46,926 nt of DNA. Source: a virus. Where the stretch lies: positions 1 to 46,926 of the IMG/VR virus record IMGVR_UViG_3300017917_000355; one strand, given 5' to 3'. The position numbers and the translations under genes are program-made. The stretch's first letter is position 1, and each line of letters begins with the position of its first letter. Below are positions 1 through 8,230 of this stretch, one piece after another. Under the pieces are notes generated by a model, which saw only the letters and a program-made list of their open reading frames with translations, was not told the DNA's origin and made no database searches.

Positions 1-255
1 CAGCGGATATTCAGGTACTACTGGTATTTCAGGATACAGTGGTACATCAGGTATCAGCGGATATTCAGGTACTACTGGTATTTCAGGTACAACAGGTGTA
101 AGTGGCTGGTCAGGAACAACTGGTGTAAGTGGATTTACCGGTACTTCAGGCTGGAGTGGTACAACCGGTGTCTCGGGTTGGTCAGGTTATACGGGTGTCA
201 CTGGTGTATCAGGTCGTTCAGGTTGGAGTGGAACATCAGGATGGTCAGGCGTTGC
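1..255 (+). repeat. Tandem Gly-X-Y coding repeat, partly 54-bp period
   Basis: The stretch encodes consecutive G-X-S-G-T-T/S-G units. At DNA level a block of about 33 bases beginning at 1 recurs at 55, a 54-bp period equal to six collagen triplets. Farther downstream the repeats degenerate. Such arrays expand and contract by recombination and change fibre length. Confidence 0.8.
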
Positions 256-721
256 AGGTCCTAGTACAGTTATCAATGCTGCTACAGATTCAAGCACGGC
301 TACATTGTATCCTGCATTAGTCGGTGCACTGGATTCTAATCAAACTGCTAAAGGTGCTACTTCACTAGTGTTTGATGCAAACGTTGGTGCATTAACATCA
401 AACTATCACATTAGTGCAGTGGCAAATATACCAGCGGCGGGAACAGCATTAGCTAACGCAGCCGCAATTACGAAGTCAATGGTATATGTTAATACATGTT
501 TGAACGGAGCGAACTCTGTGAGATTACCCAACATCACTGCAGGTATGTCAATATTCATAACCAACGGTACAGCCAATACACTAAACGTTTTCCCACCAGC
601 AAACGCACAAATCAACACCAATGGTGCAAACGCAGTATATTCTCAGTTAGCAGGATCGACATTGATTTATATTGCACCAATCGCTAACCAATGGTACACA
701 GCCGGTGCAACTTACATGTAA
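2..721 (+). CDS. Collagen-like tail fibre protein (5' truncated)
   Basis: The reading frame is open from the window edge and runs without a stop to 721, so the N-terminus lies outside the window. The first ~85 visible codons are Gly-X-Y triplets (GYSGTTGISG, GWSGTTG and similar), a collagen-like triple-helix stalk. From about codon 88 an Ala/Asn/Thr-rich, beta-type domain of ~150 residues follows, ending in WYTAGATYM. Collagen-like stalks with a small terminal domain are usual in phage tail fibres and other virion appendages. The next genes are an endolysin and further adhesin-like proteins, which fits the tail region. Which receptor it binds cannot be read. Internal ATG starts such as 305 are not needed because the frame is continuous upstream. 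Confidence 0.8.
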   Translation, partial: SGYSGTTGISGYSGTSGISGYSGTTGISGTTGVSGWSGTTGVSGFTGTSGWSGTTGVSGWSGYTGVTGVSGRSGWSGTSGWSGVAGPSTVINAATDSSTATLYPALVGALDSNQTAKGATSLVFDANVGALTSNYHISAVANIPAAGTALANAAAITKSMVYVNTCLNGANSVRLPNITAGMSIFITNGTANTLNVFPPANAQINTNGANAVYSQLAGSTLIYIAPIANQWYTAGATYM

Positions 722-730
722 GGATAAAAT

Positions 731-1354
731 ATGATTACTATAGAACTATTACAGGCTTTGTGCCCAAAGACAAAAAGAAGTGTATTAGAAGGTTACGTGG
801 AGCCGTTGAATACGGTTGCTGAATACTATGATATGTACGATAATCCAAAGCGAGTTGCCGGTTTCTTAGCACAGATTGCACACGAATCAGGTGGTTTCAA
901 CTTTGTCAAAGAGAACTTGAACTATAGCGCAAAGGGATTGATGACTACATTTAAGAAGTATTTCCCTACAGAAGAATTAGCAAAACAGTACGAACGTAAA
1001 CCAGAAAAGATCGCCAATCGTGTATATGCTAATCGTATGAGCAACGGATCCGAAGAATCAGGTGACGGTTATCGTTTCTGTGGTCGTGGATTGATTCAAT
1101 TGACAGGTCGTGCTAACTATACAAAATTTGCAGAAGATTTAGGAATGTCCATTGAAGATACAGTTGCATACTTAGAGACACCAAATGGTGCAGTTGCAAG
1201 TGCAGGTTGGTTTTGGGACAATAATAAACTAAATCAATACTGTGACAAAGATGATTTCATTACATTGACCAAACGAATTAATGGTGGAACTATTGGATTA
1301 GCGGACCGACAACATCACTATCACTTAGCACTACAACATTTAGGCGCACATTAA
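731..1354 (+). CDS. GH19 chitinase-like endolysin
   Basis: A 207-aa protein of the glycoside hydrolase 19 (chitinase-like lysozyme) family, expected to cut peptidoglycan at lysis. The signature AHESGGF places the probable catalytic acid at Glu52, and the GYRFCGRGLIQLTGRANY segment is the typical GH19 substrate-cleft region. Its length matches single-domain phage GH19 lysins, with no separate wall-binding domain and no signal peptide, so a holin is needed; a candidate holin is at 12469. AAGGA lies 6 bases before the ATG. Its position between fibre genes also allows a virion-associated role, but the soluble, domain-only form favours a classical endolysin. Confidence 0.93.
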   Translation: MITIELLQALCPKTKRSVLEGYVEPLNTVAEYYDMYDNPKRVAGFLAQIAHESGGFNFVKENLNYSAKGLMTTFKKYFPTEELAKQYERKPEKIANRVYANRMSNGSEESGDGYRFCGRGLIQLTGRANYTKFAEDLGMSIEDTVAYLETPNGAVASAGWFWDNNKLNQYCDKDDFITLTKRINGGTIGLADRQHHYHLALQHLGAH

Positions 1355-1355
1355 T

Positions 1356-3872
1356 ATGGCACAACCAATATGGAATACCCCTGCAGGTGCACTAGGAACT
1401 TTTCCCGCAGGAATGGCAGCATCATTTCAGTTGTCTGCTGATCCGGTGCTTCCCGCGGTCACAGTCACGTACTCACTATTAAGTGGTAGCCTGCCCCCTG
1501 GATTATCAATAGATGAGAACGGTCTTATCTATGGTATACCTGAATTAGTAACAAGAGAGACAGTATCATCATTTGGTGTTAGGGTTACTGATAATTACGG
1601 CAACATACGTGACAGAACATTCAGTATGACTGTGACAGGATCAGCACTTCCGTCATTCACTACCCCTGCAGGAACATTGTTGACCACAAATGATAGTATT
1701 TGGATTGAACTTCAGATTCAATATGACAACCCTGATCCCACTAATATAGTGACTATTGACTTGTTAGGAGGATTGTTGCCACCTGGATTAGAAATAAATG
1801 AACAGGGTTTAATTAGAGGATACGCAGAACCTCCTACAGTGAATATTACTGTACCTTCTGTTACTACTGCTGCAACAGTCACCGAAACTACAAACGTCAT
1901 TACGTGCCTGAGCACTACAGGGTTCACGTTAGGTAGACCAGTCACTTTCACAGGCACGGCAGTCTTTGGTGGAATTGAAGCAGGAATAACGTATTACATA
2001 AAATCGATTGTGGGTAGCACTGGATTTACAATATCTGCTACACCTAACGGGTCAACACTAAGTTTAACTAGTGGAACTGGCTTTATGACTGTGACATTGG
2101 CTGCGATATCTGTAGGACAACCTACGATTCGTACATATAATTTTAGTTTGCAGTTAGATAGTTTATTAGGCAGTGATATCAGTTCATACTCCATTACAGT
2201 TGTTAATCAGAATACTCCTATTAGCCAAGGTGGTCCTGGATATCCTATCAATACTAGAGTTCCAGTAATATACAACACAAGGCCGGAGACATACAATTTA
2301 ACCAATGCTAATCCTTACTATGGATATTATGTGTTGCCTCCTATAGATAGTACATATGATACATATCCACCTGGTACTTCTGCATTCATCGGTACTATTG
2401 AGAACGACAACTTCTTTGCGTTTAAGATCATAGGTCATGATTTTGATAATAACGAGATAAAATATGTTTTTGCCGGCCTGCCATTAGGTCTTGTAGGTAA
2501 CACATCTACTGGATGGATTACAGGCACACCTGCAATCTCGACTGACGGTATAAATCAATATAGTTTTAGTGTTGCGGTATACAAAGTAGCTAACCCGGCT
2601 ATACAATCACCATTCTTTAACTTCTCATTCAACTTAGCAAATCAAGTTACTGGTGATATCACTTGGATTACACCTAGCAACTTGGGTCAGATATTCAACG
2701 GAACTATCAGTACTAAGAGCGTAGTAGCATACTCTGATGTAGCATTAGAGTATAGGGTATCAAGTGGTTCACTACCACCCAACTTAACGTTATTGAGCAA
2801 CGGTGAGATTACAGGTTATGTAGCTAATCAACCCACTAGTAAGTTGTTGGCTCAAGGTACAACTACAGAATTTACGTTTACAATCGAAGCATACAGCCCA
2901 TTGTATCCTATTGTAAAATCTAGCAGAACATTTACCTTATCTGTATTGCAAGAATACAGTCAGCCAACCGACATTCTATACATCAAGGCAGCACCAAGCA
3001 TACATGATAGACAGATCATTGACACATTGTTAGATAGTGAAACATTGATTCCTACAGAATACTTGTATAGACCAAACGATATTTACTTTGGTAAAGCAAC
3101 GGACATAGTATATGAACACGCCTATGGTATCTATGCAAGTGACATTGAGGAATACTTGGCAGCAGTAACAAAGAACCACTATTGGAGAAATATTACACTA
3201 GGTGAGATAAAGACTGCACAAGCTAGAGATGAAAACGGTACAGTAATCTATGAGGTGGTATACAGTCAAGTAGTAGATAACTTAGTAAATCCACAAGGTG
3301 TTAGCATATCAGAAGAAATCTATTGGCCAAGACCTATTGATTTAGGATTAGGTCCATGGTATACCAGCGTCACTAATATCTACACAAGCTATGCAGATAT
3401 CTTGGGGAAAGAGTATTACACAAGTTTAACCCCAGGTTACGCACGTACACTATATCCAAACAGTTTGTTCAATATGCGTCAGCGTGTAGGACAGATACTT
3501 GGTCAAGAGTTTGACAGTAGACTATTACCCCAGTGGATGACTAGTCAACAAGATAACGGTAGCACACTGGGATATACTCAAGCTTGGGTCATTTGCTACA
3601 CAAAGCCTGGATATGCTGATATTGTAAAGACAAACATCGATGCATTCTGGAAACAGCCTGATGGATTGCCATACAAACTGAATATGATTAACTTCAGAAT
3701 TGACAGATTCAGCGTAGATAAGAGCATTACGTATAACTACGACAAAAACACAAGTCCTCCTGCGTGGACTGGTTTACCTAGCGCAACTCCTGTACCAAAT
3801 CCGTTGGATAGTAAAGACTTTTATGTATTGTTCCCCCGTCAAACTATTTTACCCGATGAAACGCAGTACTAA
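1356..3872 (+). CDS. Large tail-fibre/adhesin protein with He_PIG (Ig-like) domains
   Basis: An 838-aa protein with at least four copies of the putative-Ig (He_PIG, cadherin-like) signature: LPPGLSIDENGLIYGIP near residue 45, LPPGLEINEQGLIRGY near 140, LPLGLVGNTSTGWITGTP near 373 and LPPNLTLLSNGEITGY near 470. Residues ~175-247 hold a separate beta-repeat also found twice in the next gene. The last ~300 residues are a different Tyr/Asp-rich domain with no repeat that I recognise. Such multi-Ig proteins are long virion fibres that contact the cell surface. It follows the endolysin stop by one base. The exact location (long tail fibre, whisker or baseplate spike) is not determinable. Confidence 0.8.
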   Translation: MAQPIWNTPAGALGTFPAGMAASFQLSADPVLPAVTVTYSLLSGSLPPGLSIDENGLIYGIPELVTRETVSSFGVRVTDNYGNIRDRTFSMTVTGSALPSFTTPAGTLLTTNDSIWIELQIQYDNPDPTNIVTIDLLGGLLPPGLEINEQGLIRGYAEPPTVNITVPSVTTAATVTETTNVITCLSTTGFTLGRPVTFTGTAVFGGIEAGITYYIKSIVGSTGFTISATPNGSTLSLTSGTGFMTVTLAAISVGQPTIRTYNFSLQLDSLLGSDISSYSITVVNQNTPISQGGPGYPINTRVPVIYNTRPETYNLTNANPYYGYYVLPPIDSTYDTYPPGTSAFIGTIENDNFFAFKIIGHDFDNNEIKYVFAGLPLGLVGNTSTGWITGTPAISTDGINQYSFSVAVYKVANPAIQSPFFNFSFNLANQVTGDITWITPSNLGQIFNGTISTKSVVAYSDVALEYRVSSGSLPPNLTLLSNGEITGYVANQPTSKLLAQGTTTEFTFTIEAYSPLYPIVKSSRTFTLSVLQEYSQPTDILYIKAAPSIHDRQIIDTLLDSETLIPTEYLYRPNDIYFGKATDIVYEHAYGIYASDIEEYLAAVTKNHYWRNITLGEIKTAQARDENGTVIYEVVYSQVVDNLVNPQGVSISEEIYWPRPIDLGLGPWYTSVTNIYTSYADILGKEYYTSLTPGYARTLYPNSLFNMRQRVGQILGQEFDSRLLPQWMTSQQDNGSTLGYTQAWVICYTKPGYADIVKTNIDAFWKQPDGLPYKLNMINFRIDRFSVDKSITYNYDKNTSPPAWTGLPSATPVPNPLDSKDFYVLFPRQTILPDETQY

Positions 3873-3877
3873 ATACT
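3869..3877 (+). promoter_or_regulatory. T4-type late promoter motif CTAAATACT
   Basis: CTAAATACT overlaps the stop codon of the preceding gene and lies 16 bases before the next ATG (3894). It belongs to a recurring family in this window (GATAAATAC/CTAAATAC) that resembles the T4 late -10 element TATAAATA. Transcription would start near 3882, giving a short leader. Confidence 0.5.
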
Positions 3878-3893
3878 ATACGGAATTTAATTT

Positions 3894-5168
3894 ATGAGCG
3901 CAATAAACACAAACGGACTTGATGTAAACTACCCAGTTCCCGGTCAGAACAACAGTTCACAGGGATTTAGAAATAACTTTGCTAGTATCAAAACAAACCT
4001 TGATACCGCAGGGACCGAGATATCTGACTTGCAGAACAAAGTAGTTGTCAAAGCTGCATTAGACAATACGATTGTCAACAATGACATGGCTAACACATTG
4101 ATTAGCAATGCTAGTACCCGCGGCTTTAGAGCAACTACGTATAATTTAGGTAATGCATTGTCAGGTACTGTCACTATTGATGTTAACGCAGGTGACGTTC
4201 AATACGGTACTGTTGCAGGGAACGTAACACTGAACTTTGGTGGCTGGGCTCCATACGGAACACAAAGCAATGTTCAACTTCAGTTAGCTGTATCCAATGC
4301 AAATGCGGTGATATCATTCCCTAGCGCAGTTGTATCTTCTAATAACGACTTTGGTTTGACCACATTAGAGAATTATGTTTCAACCGGAAACGTATCTATT
4401 CCCTACGGAGTAACTCAATTAGATTATCGTCTAAGTTCAACAGATTGCGGTAACACAATCACAATTGAGCCATACAATAGACCTAGACAGACTACTCAAT
4501 TGCAGTTGCGTACTCCTAGCCCTGTTGGTCAACAAGGTGATGTTCCTGGCACAGTTGCATTGGGTGCGACTTACGATCAATTGACTATTTCTACGACCAA
4601 TGCTAGTGATTATTTCACTACTGGAAATACAAGTCAATTGTACACTGATCTACCTATTGTGTTTACTGGCGTCAGTATGGAAGCAAACATTACAGTTGGT
4701 ACAACATATTATGTTCGCAACGTAGTATCTAGTACAACATTCACTGTTTCATCTACACTAGGTGGAGCTAATGTTAACCTAGCAGGTAACTCTAGTCCTA
4801 CAAGTTCAATGTACGGTAACCCTGTATCATACACTTACGTTTGTACAGACACATATAATGCAACTACTTATAACAAGACTGTTACAGCGACAACCACATC
4901 TACTAATGTGATTACGGTTAGTAATACTACTGGATTGACATTGAATGCACCTATTATATTCTCAGGAACAACATTTGGTGGAATTACTGCAGGTATAGTA
5001 TATTACATCAAGTCTATTCCAGGTGGTACTACTATCACAGTTAGCAGATCCAGAACAAACGGAGTTGCTGATTCGGTAGTTGCATTAACAACAGCTTCGG
5101 GTAGTTGTAGTGCTACTGCATATGTTGGTTCTGATATTTGGAAAAGATCGACACTACAATCTTGGTAA
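3894..5168 (+). CDS. Virion structural protein with two beta-repeat modules
   Basis: A 424-aa protein starting MSAINTNGLDVNYPVPGQ, an N-terminus I know from fibre-region proteins of aquatic T4-like phages. Residues ~70-200 are a beta-rich head. Residues ~223-300 and ~330-406 are two copies of a ~75-aa module (TSTNVITVSNTTGLTL...PIIFSGTTFGGI...YYIKSI...TITVS). The same module occurs once in the preceding gene at residues ~175-247. No enzyme motif is visible. Gene order and composition point to a tail-fibre or baseplate-attached protein whose repeats were exchanged with its neighbour. Confidence 0.7.
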   Translation: MSAINTNGLDVNYPVPGQNNSSQGFRNNFASIKTNLDTAGTEISDLQNKVVVKAALDNTIVNNDMANTLISNASTRGFRATTYNLGNALSGTVTIDVNAGDVQYGTVAGNVTLNFGGWAPYGTQSNVQLQLAVSNANAVISFPSAVVSSNNDFGLTTLENYVSTGNVSIPYGVTQLDYRLSSTDCGNTITIEPYNRPRQTTQLQLRTPSPVGQQGDVPGTVALGATYDQLTISTTNASDYFTTGNTSQLYTDLPIVFTGVSMEANITVGTTYYVRNVVSSTTFTVSSTLGGANVNLAGNSSPTSSMYGNPVSYTYVCTDTYNATTYNKTVTATTTSTNVITVSNTTGLTLNAPIIFSGTTFGGITAGIVYYIKSIPGGTTITVSRSRTNGVADSVVALTTASGSCSATAYVGSDIWKRSTLQSW

Positions 5169-5180
5169 TAAATATATAGG

Positions 5181-5417
5181 ATGAAGCATCCTTTTATCAA
5201 CGACCTTTCAGATAAGACTTTAGATGAGTTGCAAACAACCATTTCGGGTCTTACAAACAAGCTTACATTTGCCTACCGCACAGGTAATAGCGCATTAATT
5301 CACCAATTGAACATGGCCATAGAAAGTTATAGAGATGCCTATGCCAAGAAAATGGATGAAATGATGGGCAAACAAAAAATCAATACAAAAATCAGTATTG
5401 AAAAAGACGCCAAATGA
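5181..5417 (+). CDS. Small helical conserved phage protein
   Basis: A 78-aa, charged, largely helical protein (MKHPFINDLSDKTLDELQ...), with a probable coiled coil across residues 15-65 and a Lys-rich C-terminus. It looks like a small conserved protein of T4-like phages, but I cannot assign a function. Its stop overlaps the next start (ATGA), indicating translational coupling. The upstream ATAAATATATAGG holds a weak AGG and an AT-rich element too close to the start to be a clear promoter. Confidence 0.7.
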   Translation: MKHPFINDLSDKTLDELQTTISGLTNKLTFAYRTGNSALIHQLNMAIESYRDAYAKKMDEMMGKQKINTKISIEKDAK

Positions 5418-6010
5418 ACACACGAATCTCTAAACAATTCCCGTTGCAATCAGCGATCCACTATGATGGTACTTTCATCATAAACAACTATGATTTAGAA
5501 CTGTTTATGGATGTTACGACAGAAAGTATACGTGAGCAAAACATCGCTATGGATAGAATCAAGTATCTGTTTAGCCAATGTTTTGATAGTTGTATCTTTG
5601 TTGACGTAAATGATACAAAAGCCATGGAAGGTTACAGCAAAGCAGGGATTAGAATCTGTCCATTACCAGACGAACCATACGATCAAGTAGTTGCTGCCGT
5701 GTTGATTAGCAAGATAAACGCCATCACCGACGGGCATCTATTCTTGACTGAGGTAAAGATCAAATCCGATATCTGTGACGATGTATGTTTCTATGTATCA
5801 CAAGATGAAGATGCAGAGTTTCAACATTTATCCAATGTATGGTGGACAGATAGCAGCCCAAATACAAATATCATCGCAAAGAAAACCAAACGAGAAAAGG
5901 TTGTAGATTTGCGTAAAGAGCAAATAGATTGGAACAGTTTGGGTTTGGGTTGGAAAGAAGAATGCAAGACTGATAAGGGTGAAGTCTTGTACATTCCAGT
6001 TGACAAGTGA
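5414..6010 (+). CDS. Conserved hypothetical protein
   Basis: A 198-aa soluble protein with no membrane segment, signal peptide or catalytic motif I recognise. An alpha/beta pattern is visible at residues 40-110 (CIFVDVNDTKAMEGYSKAG...VVAAVLISKINAITDGHLFL), and the acidic C-terminal third ends WKEECKTDKGEVLYIPVDK. It is translationally coupled to the gene before it (4-base overlap). Its 3' end carries the -35 box of the promoter for the next gene. Function unknown. Confidence 0.65.
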   Translation: MNTRISKQFPLQSAIHYDGTFIINNYDLELFMDVTTESIREQNIAMDRIKYLFSQCFDSCIFVDVNDTKAMEGYSKAGIRICPLPDEPYDQVVAAVLISKINAITDGHLFLTEVKIKSDICDDVCFYVSQDEDAEFQHLSNVWWTDSSPNTNIIAKKTKREKVVDLRKEQIDWNSLGLGWKEECKTDKGEVLYIPVDK

Positions 6011-6028
6011 TACTTGAAAGTGTATCAT
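6000..6028 (+). promoter_or_regulatory. Sigma70-type promoter for a leaderless transcript
   Basis: A perfect -35 TTGACA (6000-6005) is followed by a 17-base spacer and -10 TATCAT (6023-6028). Exactly 6 bases separate the -10 from the ATG at 6035, so the expected start of transcription coincides with the start codon. No Shine-Dalgarno sequence precedes that ATG. A small inverted repeat TGATAC/GTATCA (6008-6013, 6022-6027) overlaps the spacer and -10 and could be an operator. The architecture is shared with the sites at 13042 and 33527. Confidence 0.7.
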
Positions 6029-6034
6029 ACTTAG

Positions 6035-6544
6035 ATGAAAGTAGATAAGTACGGTCAACACATTTACACTGAAACAGATATCTGTGATTTTATAATGATG
6101 GACCCGGAACGGTCAATGAAGCATACCGTTCTAGTAGACAACCATATCAAAGTATCTGATATTATAGACATAAGCAGTCTACCCCAATTCATTGAATATC
6201 AAGAACCGGCTATTACGGTTAAAGAATTCGACAGCAGGTTACAAGATAACTGGAAACTCCCCGAAGCCTACAAAGACTTTGACATAGCAAAGTATGTATT
6301 GGATTTATGCCAAAACGAAGAAGAATTGCAACGAGTGGGTGAGGAACTATTGATGTTCCAAGAACGTGAAATGTTCCCATTGCTACGTTACTTGAAGTAT
6401 CTAGTTGATACCATGAGAGAAAACAACATTGTTTGGGGAGTAGGTCGTGGTAGCTCAGTATCCAGCTTTGTATTATTTTTGATCGGCATACATAGGATAA
6501 ATAGTTTGTATTATGACTTGTCCATAGATGAGTTTTTAAAATAG
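6035..6544 (+). CDS. DnaE/Pol III alpha-like fragment (stand-alone GRGS palm segment)
   Basis: A 169-aa protein whose C-terminal ~60 residues resemble the start of the palm of bacterial C-family polymerase (DnaE). FPLLRYLKYLVDTMRENNI, GVGRGSSVSSF (GRGSS at residues 137-141), IGIHRINSLYYDL and a terminal IDEFLK match in order the DnaE stretch that reads VGPGRGSGAGSL...LKITDLDPLEFDL..ERFLN. The protein stops where DnaE would continue into its catalytic Asp motif, so the DxD residues are absent and polymerase activity is unlikely. The N-terminal 100 residues match nothing I know. The phage carries its own family B polymerase (34445), so this may instead bind DNA, nucleotide or the host replisome. 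Early sigma70-type, apparently leaderless, expression. Confidence 0.6.
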   Translation: MKVDKYGQHIYTETDICDFIMMDPERSMKHTVLVDNHIKVSDIIDISSLPQFIEYQEPAITVKEFDSRLQDNWKLPEAYKDFDIAKYVLDLCQNEEELQRVGEELLMFQEREMFPLLRYLKYLVDTMRENNIVWGVGRGSSVSSFVLFLIGIHRINSLYYDLSIDEFLK

Positions 6545-6554
6545 GAGAAAACAA

Positions 6555-7022
6555 ATGGCAAAATATCGCACAGCATTAGGTAAAGTAATTGACATGAGCA
6601 CCCTTGCGGCTAAGAACGAAAAGACTAGAGCAGTGGGCAACATGAAAGTTAACGCACGTGGTGACACTATCGACTCATTGGGTAGAGTGGTCAAACCTGC
6701 AACAAGCAAAGTCAATGAAGCATACGGCAAAACTGTAGGCAATCGTTCTGCACAACCAGTAGCACAGAAGCCTAGGAGAAGTGGCAACGACCCAGTACCA
6801 ACACGTGCTGCCCCTACTCCAGTTAAGTCTGCTGTTCCTACGTCAGGTGGAGTCAATCAACGAGTCGATGAACCCGAAGTTAAACTAGCACCTGTGGTGA
6901 AGGAAGAAGTAGTAGAAGAATTGACCCAAGACGAAATGGATCTTGATCGTGAGCTAGACGATGATGAATTGGTCGAACAGATCAAAGCTATGGAGTCTAA
7001 TTTACCAAAGGCAAAGAAATGA
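6555..7022 (+). CDS. Conserved T4-like phage protein, disordered middle, acidic tail
   Basis: A 155-aa protein beginning MAKYRTALGKVIDMSTLAAKNEKTRAVGNMKVNARGD (pieces of a conserved ~45-residue N-terminal block that I associate with aquatic T4-like phages), followed by a Pro/Ala/Thr-rich disordered linker (residues ~65-105) and a Glu/Asp-rich helical tail. No enzyme motif. AGGAG lies 7 bases before the start. The stop overlaps the co-chaperonin start, so the two are likely coexpressed. The acidic C-terminus suggests a binding partner, but the function is unknown. Confidence 0.65.
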   Translation: MAKYRTALGKVIDMSTLAAKNEKTRAVGNMKVNARGDTIDSLGRVVKPATSKVNEAYGKTVGNRSAQPVAQKPRRSGNDPVPTRAAPTPVKSAVPTSGGVNQRVDEPEVKLAPVVKEEVVEELTQDEMDLDRELDDDELVEQIKAMESNLPKAKK

Positions 7023-7396
7023 GCGAATATAGCAAACCAGCATTCAGTCCTACAAAAGTAGAAAAACTGAAATTCATGCACGATAACATCGTTGTTTCGG
7101 ACATGCACTTTGATGAACGCATCAGTAAGGGCGGTATCGTTCTACTAGATGACGACAAAAAGAGTTCCGGTATTCGTCCTCGTTGGGCAAAGATTTATGG
7201 TCTGGGTCCCGACGTTAAAGACCCAGAACTACAAATCGGTAAATGGGTACTTATCAGTCACGGTCGTTGGACACGTGGCATCACCGTTGAAACCCCAGAG
7301 GGCAAAGTGACGTTGCGAAAAGCTGATCCTAATGATATACTACTGATATCGGATGAGCCGATGCAAGACGAAACAATGAGTGATAAGGTGTACTAA
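7019..7396 (+). CDS. GroES/gp31-like co-chaperonin
   Basis: A 125-aa Hsp10-fold protein. HDNIVVSD, the mobile-loop block DERISKGGIVLL and RPRWAKIYGLGPDV follow the GroES order (RVIVK, TKSAGGIVL, GEVLAVG), and GKWVLISHGRWTRGI corresponds to the later beta strands. T4 gp31 replaces GroES on host GroEL to enlarge the folding cage for the major capsid protein; the same role is inferred here. The mobile loop carries the GGIVL hydrophobic tripeptide region that docks on GroEL. There is no GroEL in the window, as expected. ATGA overlap with the gene upstream. Confidence 0.85.
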   Translation: MSEYSKPAFSPTKVEKLKFMHDNIVVSDMHFDERISKGGIVLLDDDKKSSGIRPRWAKIYGLGPDVKDPELQIGKWVLISHGRWTRGITVETPEGKVTLRKADPNDILLISDEPMQDETMSDKVY

Positions 7397-7397
7397 A

Positions 7398-7901
7398 ATG
7401 GCAACATGGTCTGTTAAACCGACTTGGAAGAAGTCAATTATCGAGCGTAACTATCTTACCAAAGGTAGCAACACTGTTATGATTGAAACAGGTTGGCGTT
7501 GGGGTGAGTTTACTGTTGAGACAGAAGATGACAATCCCCCTGATATTGAAGCAGGAGTAGATATTTACAACTGCGATTATGAAACTGAGTTGGTTGAGAC
7601 TAATGACGGTTGCTGGGAAGAAATCGATTACGATGATTGTGACGATGACACCCGTGAATGGCTAGAAGAATTCTTTGAAGAAGGCAATTCTTGGCTTGAC
7701 CTCGAAGAACATGGCTGGATGCAAGACGAGTGTGAAATGATTATTGACTGTGACTTAGAAATCACCAAACTCAATGATGATGGCACACCTAGCGATACTG
7801 TTATTACTACAGGTCAGTCAGAAGAGGAATTCAAAGAAGCACTTAAATTGACCCCTACTGCGGCGTGGCCTTTCAGCAATAGTACTAAGGATGAAGAATG
7901 A
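7398..7901 (+). CDS. Conserved acidic, Trp-rich phage protein
   Basis: A 167-aa protein starting MATWSVKPTWKKS. This ATG directly follows the previous stop and has AAGG upstream, so it is preferred over a start 18 bases earlier inside the co-chaperonin gene. It is strongly acidic with conserved-looking Cys and Trp clusters (GWRWGEFTVETEDDNPP, DDCDDDTREWLEEFFEEG, WMQDECEMIIDCDLEI). I recognise the type as a conserved protein of T4-like phages of aquatic bacteria, without known function. Cysteines appear as isolated pairs rather than a clear zinc site. Confidence 0.75.
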   Translation: MATWSVKPTWKKSIIERNYLTKGSNTVMIETGWRWGEFTVETEDDNPPDIEAGVDIYNCDYETELVETNDGCWEEIDYDDCDDDTREWLEEFFEEGNSWLDLEEHGWMQDECEMIIDCDLEITKLNDDGTPSDTVITTGQSEEEFKEALKLTPTAAWPFSNSTKDEE

Positions 7902-8230
7902 AATGGTTTGATAGATGGTTTGCTAAGAAAGTTAAGCAAGCATGGGAAGATGCCCGAGATGATCCACAAGAAGCAAACATTGGATTAGCAATTGGATCAG
8001 CTAAATCAGTAAAAAGAGTTCGCAACATTGGAGTGCGTGAAAGTGATGAATTGGGTACAGAACCAATCACATTCAAAATGTTCAAAGCTTCAGGTGGTTG
8101 GGCAATTGAGTTTAGACAATACGATCATAAAACTGATAGAATAGATACTAACCTGTATGTTGTCAATGACGAAGAAGAACTTGGCAAGCATATTTCACAA
8201 ATTATCACTATGGAAGCATTGAAGCGATGA
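7898..8230 (+). CDS. Conserved hypothetical protein upstream of the clamp loader
   Basis: A 110-aa protein (MKWFDRWFAKKVKQAWEDARD...) with an amphipathic basic N-terminal helix followed by a beta-rich domain (ITFKMFKASGGWAIEFRQYD...TNLYVVNDEEELGKHI). It is overlapped by 4 bases at both ends and is thus coupled to its neighbour and to the gp44-like gene. The position suggests coexpression with replication genes. No motif gives a function. Confidence 0.65.
   Translation: MKWFDRWFAKKVKQAWEDARDDPQEANIGLAIGSAKSVKRVRNIGVRESDELGTEPITFKMFKASGGWAIEFRQYDHKTDRIDTNLYVVNDEEELGKHISQIITMEALKR

Noticed and set aside
1-255. CRISPR-like or other direct-repeat array
   Set aside because: The repeats are in frame and encode Gly-X-Y triplets; there are no unique spacers.
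5168-5174. ATAAATA as a late promoter for the gene at 5181
   Set aside because: Too close to the ATG, lacks the G/C and C-T flanks, and sits where the RBS is needed.
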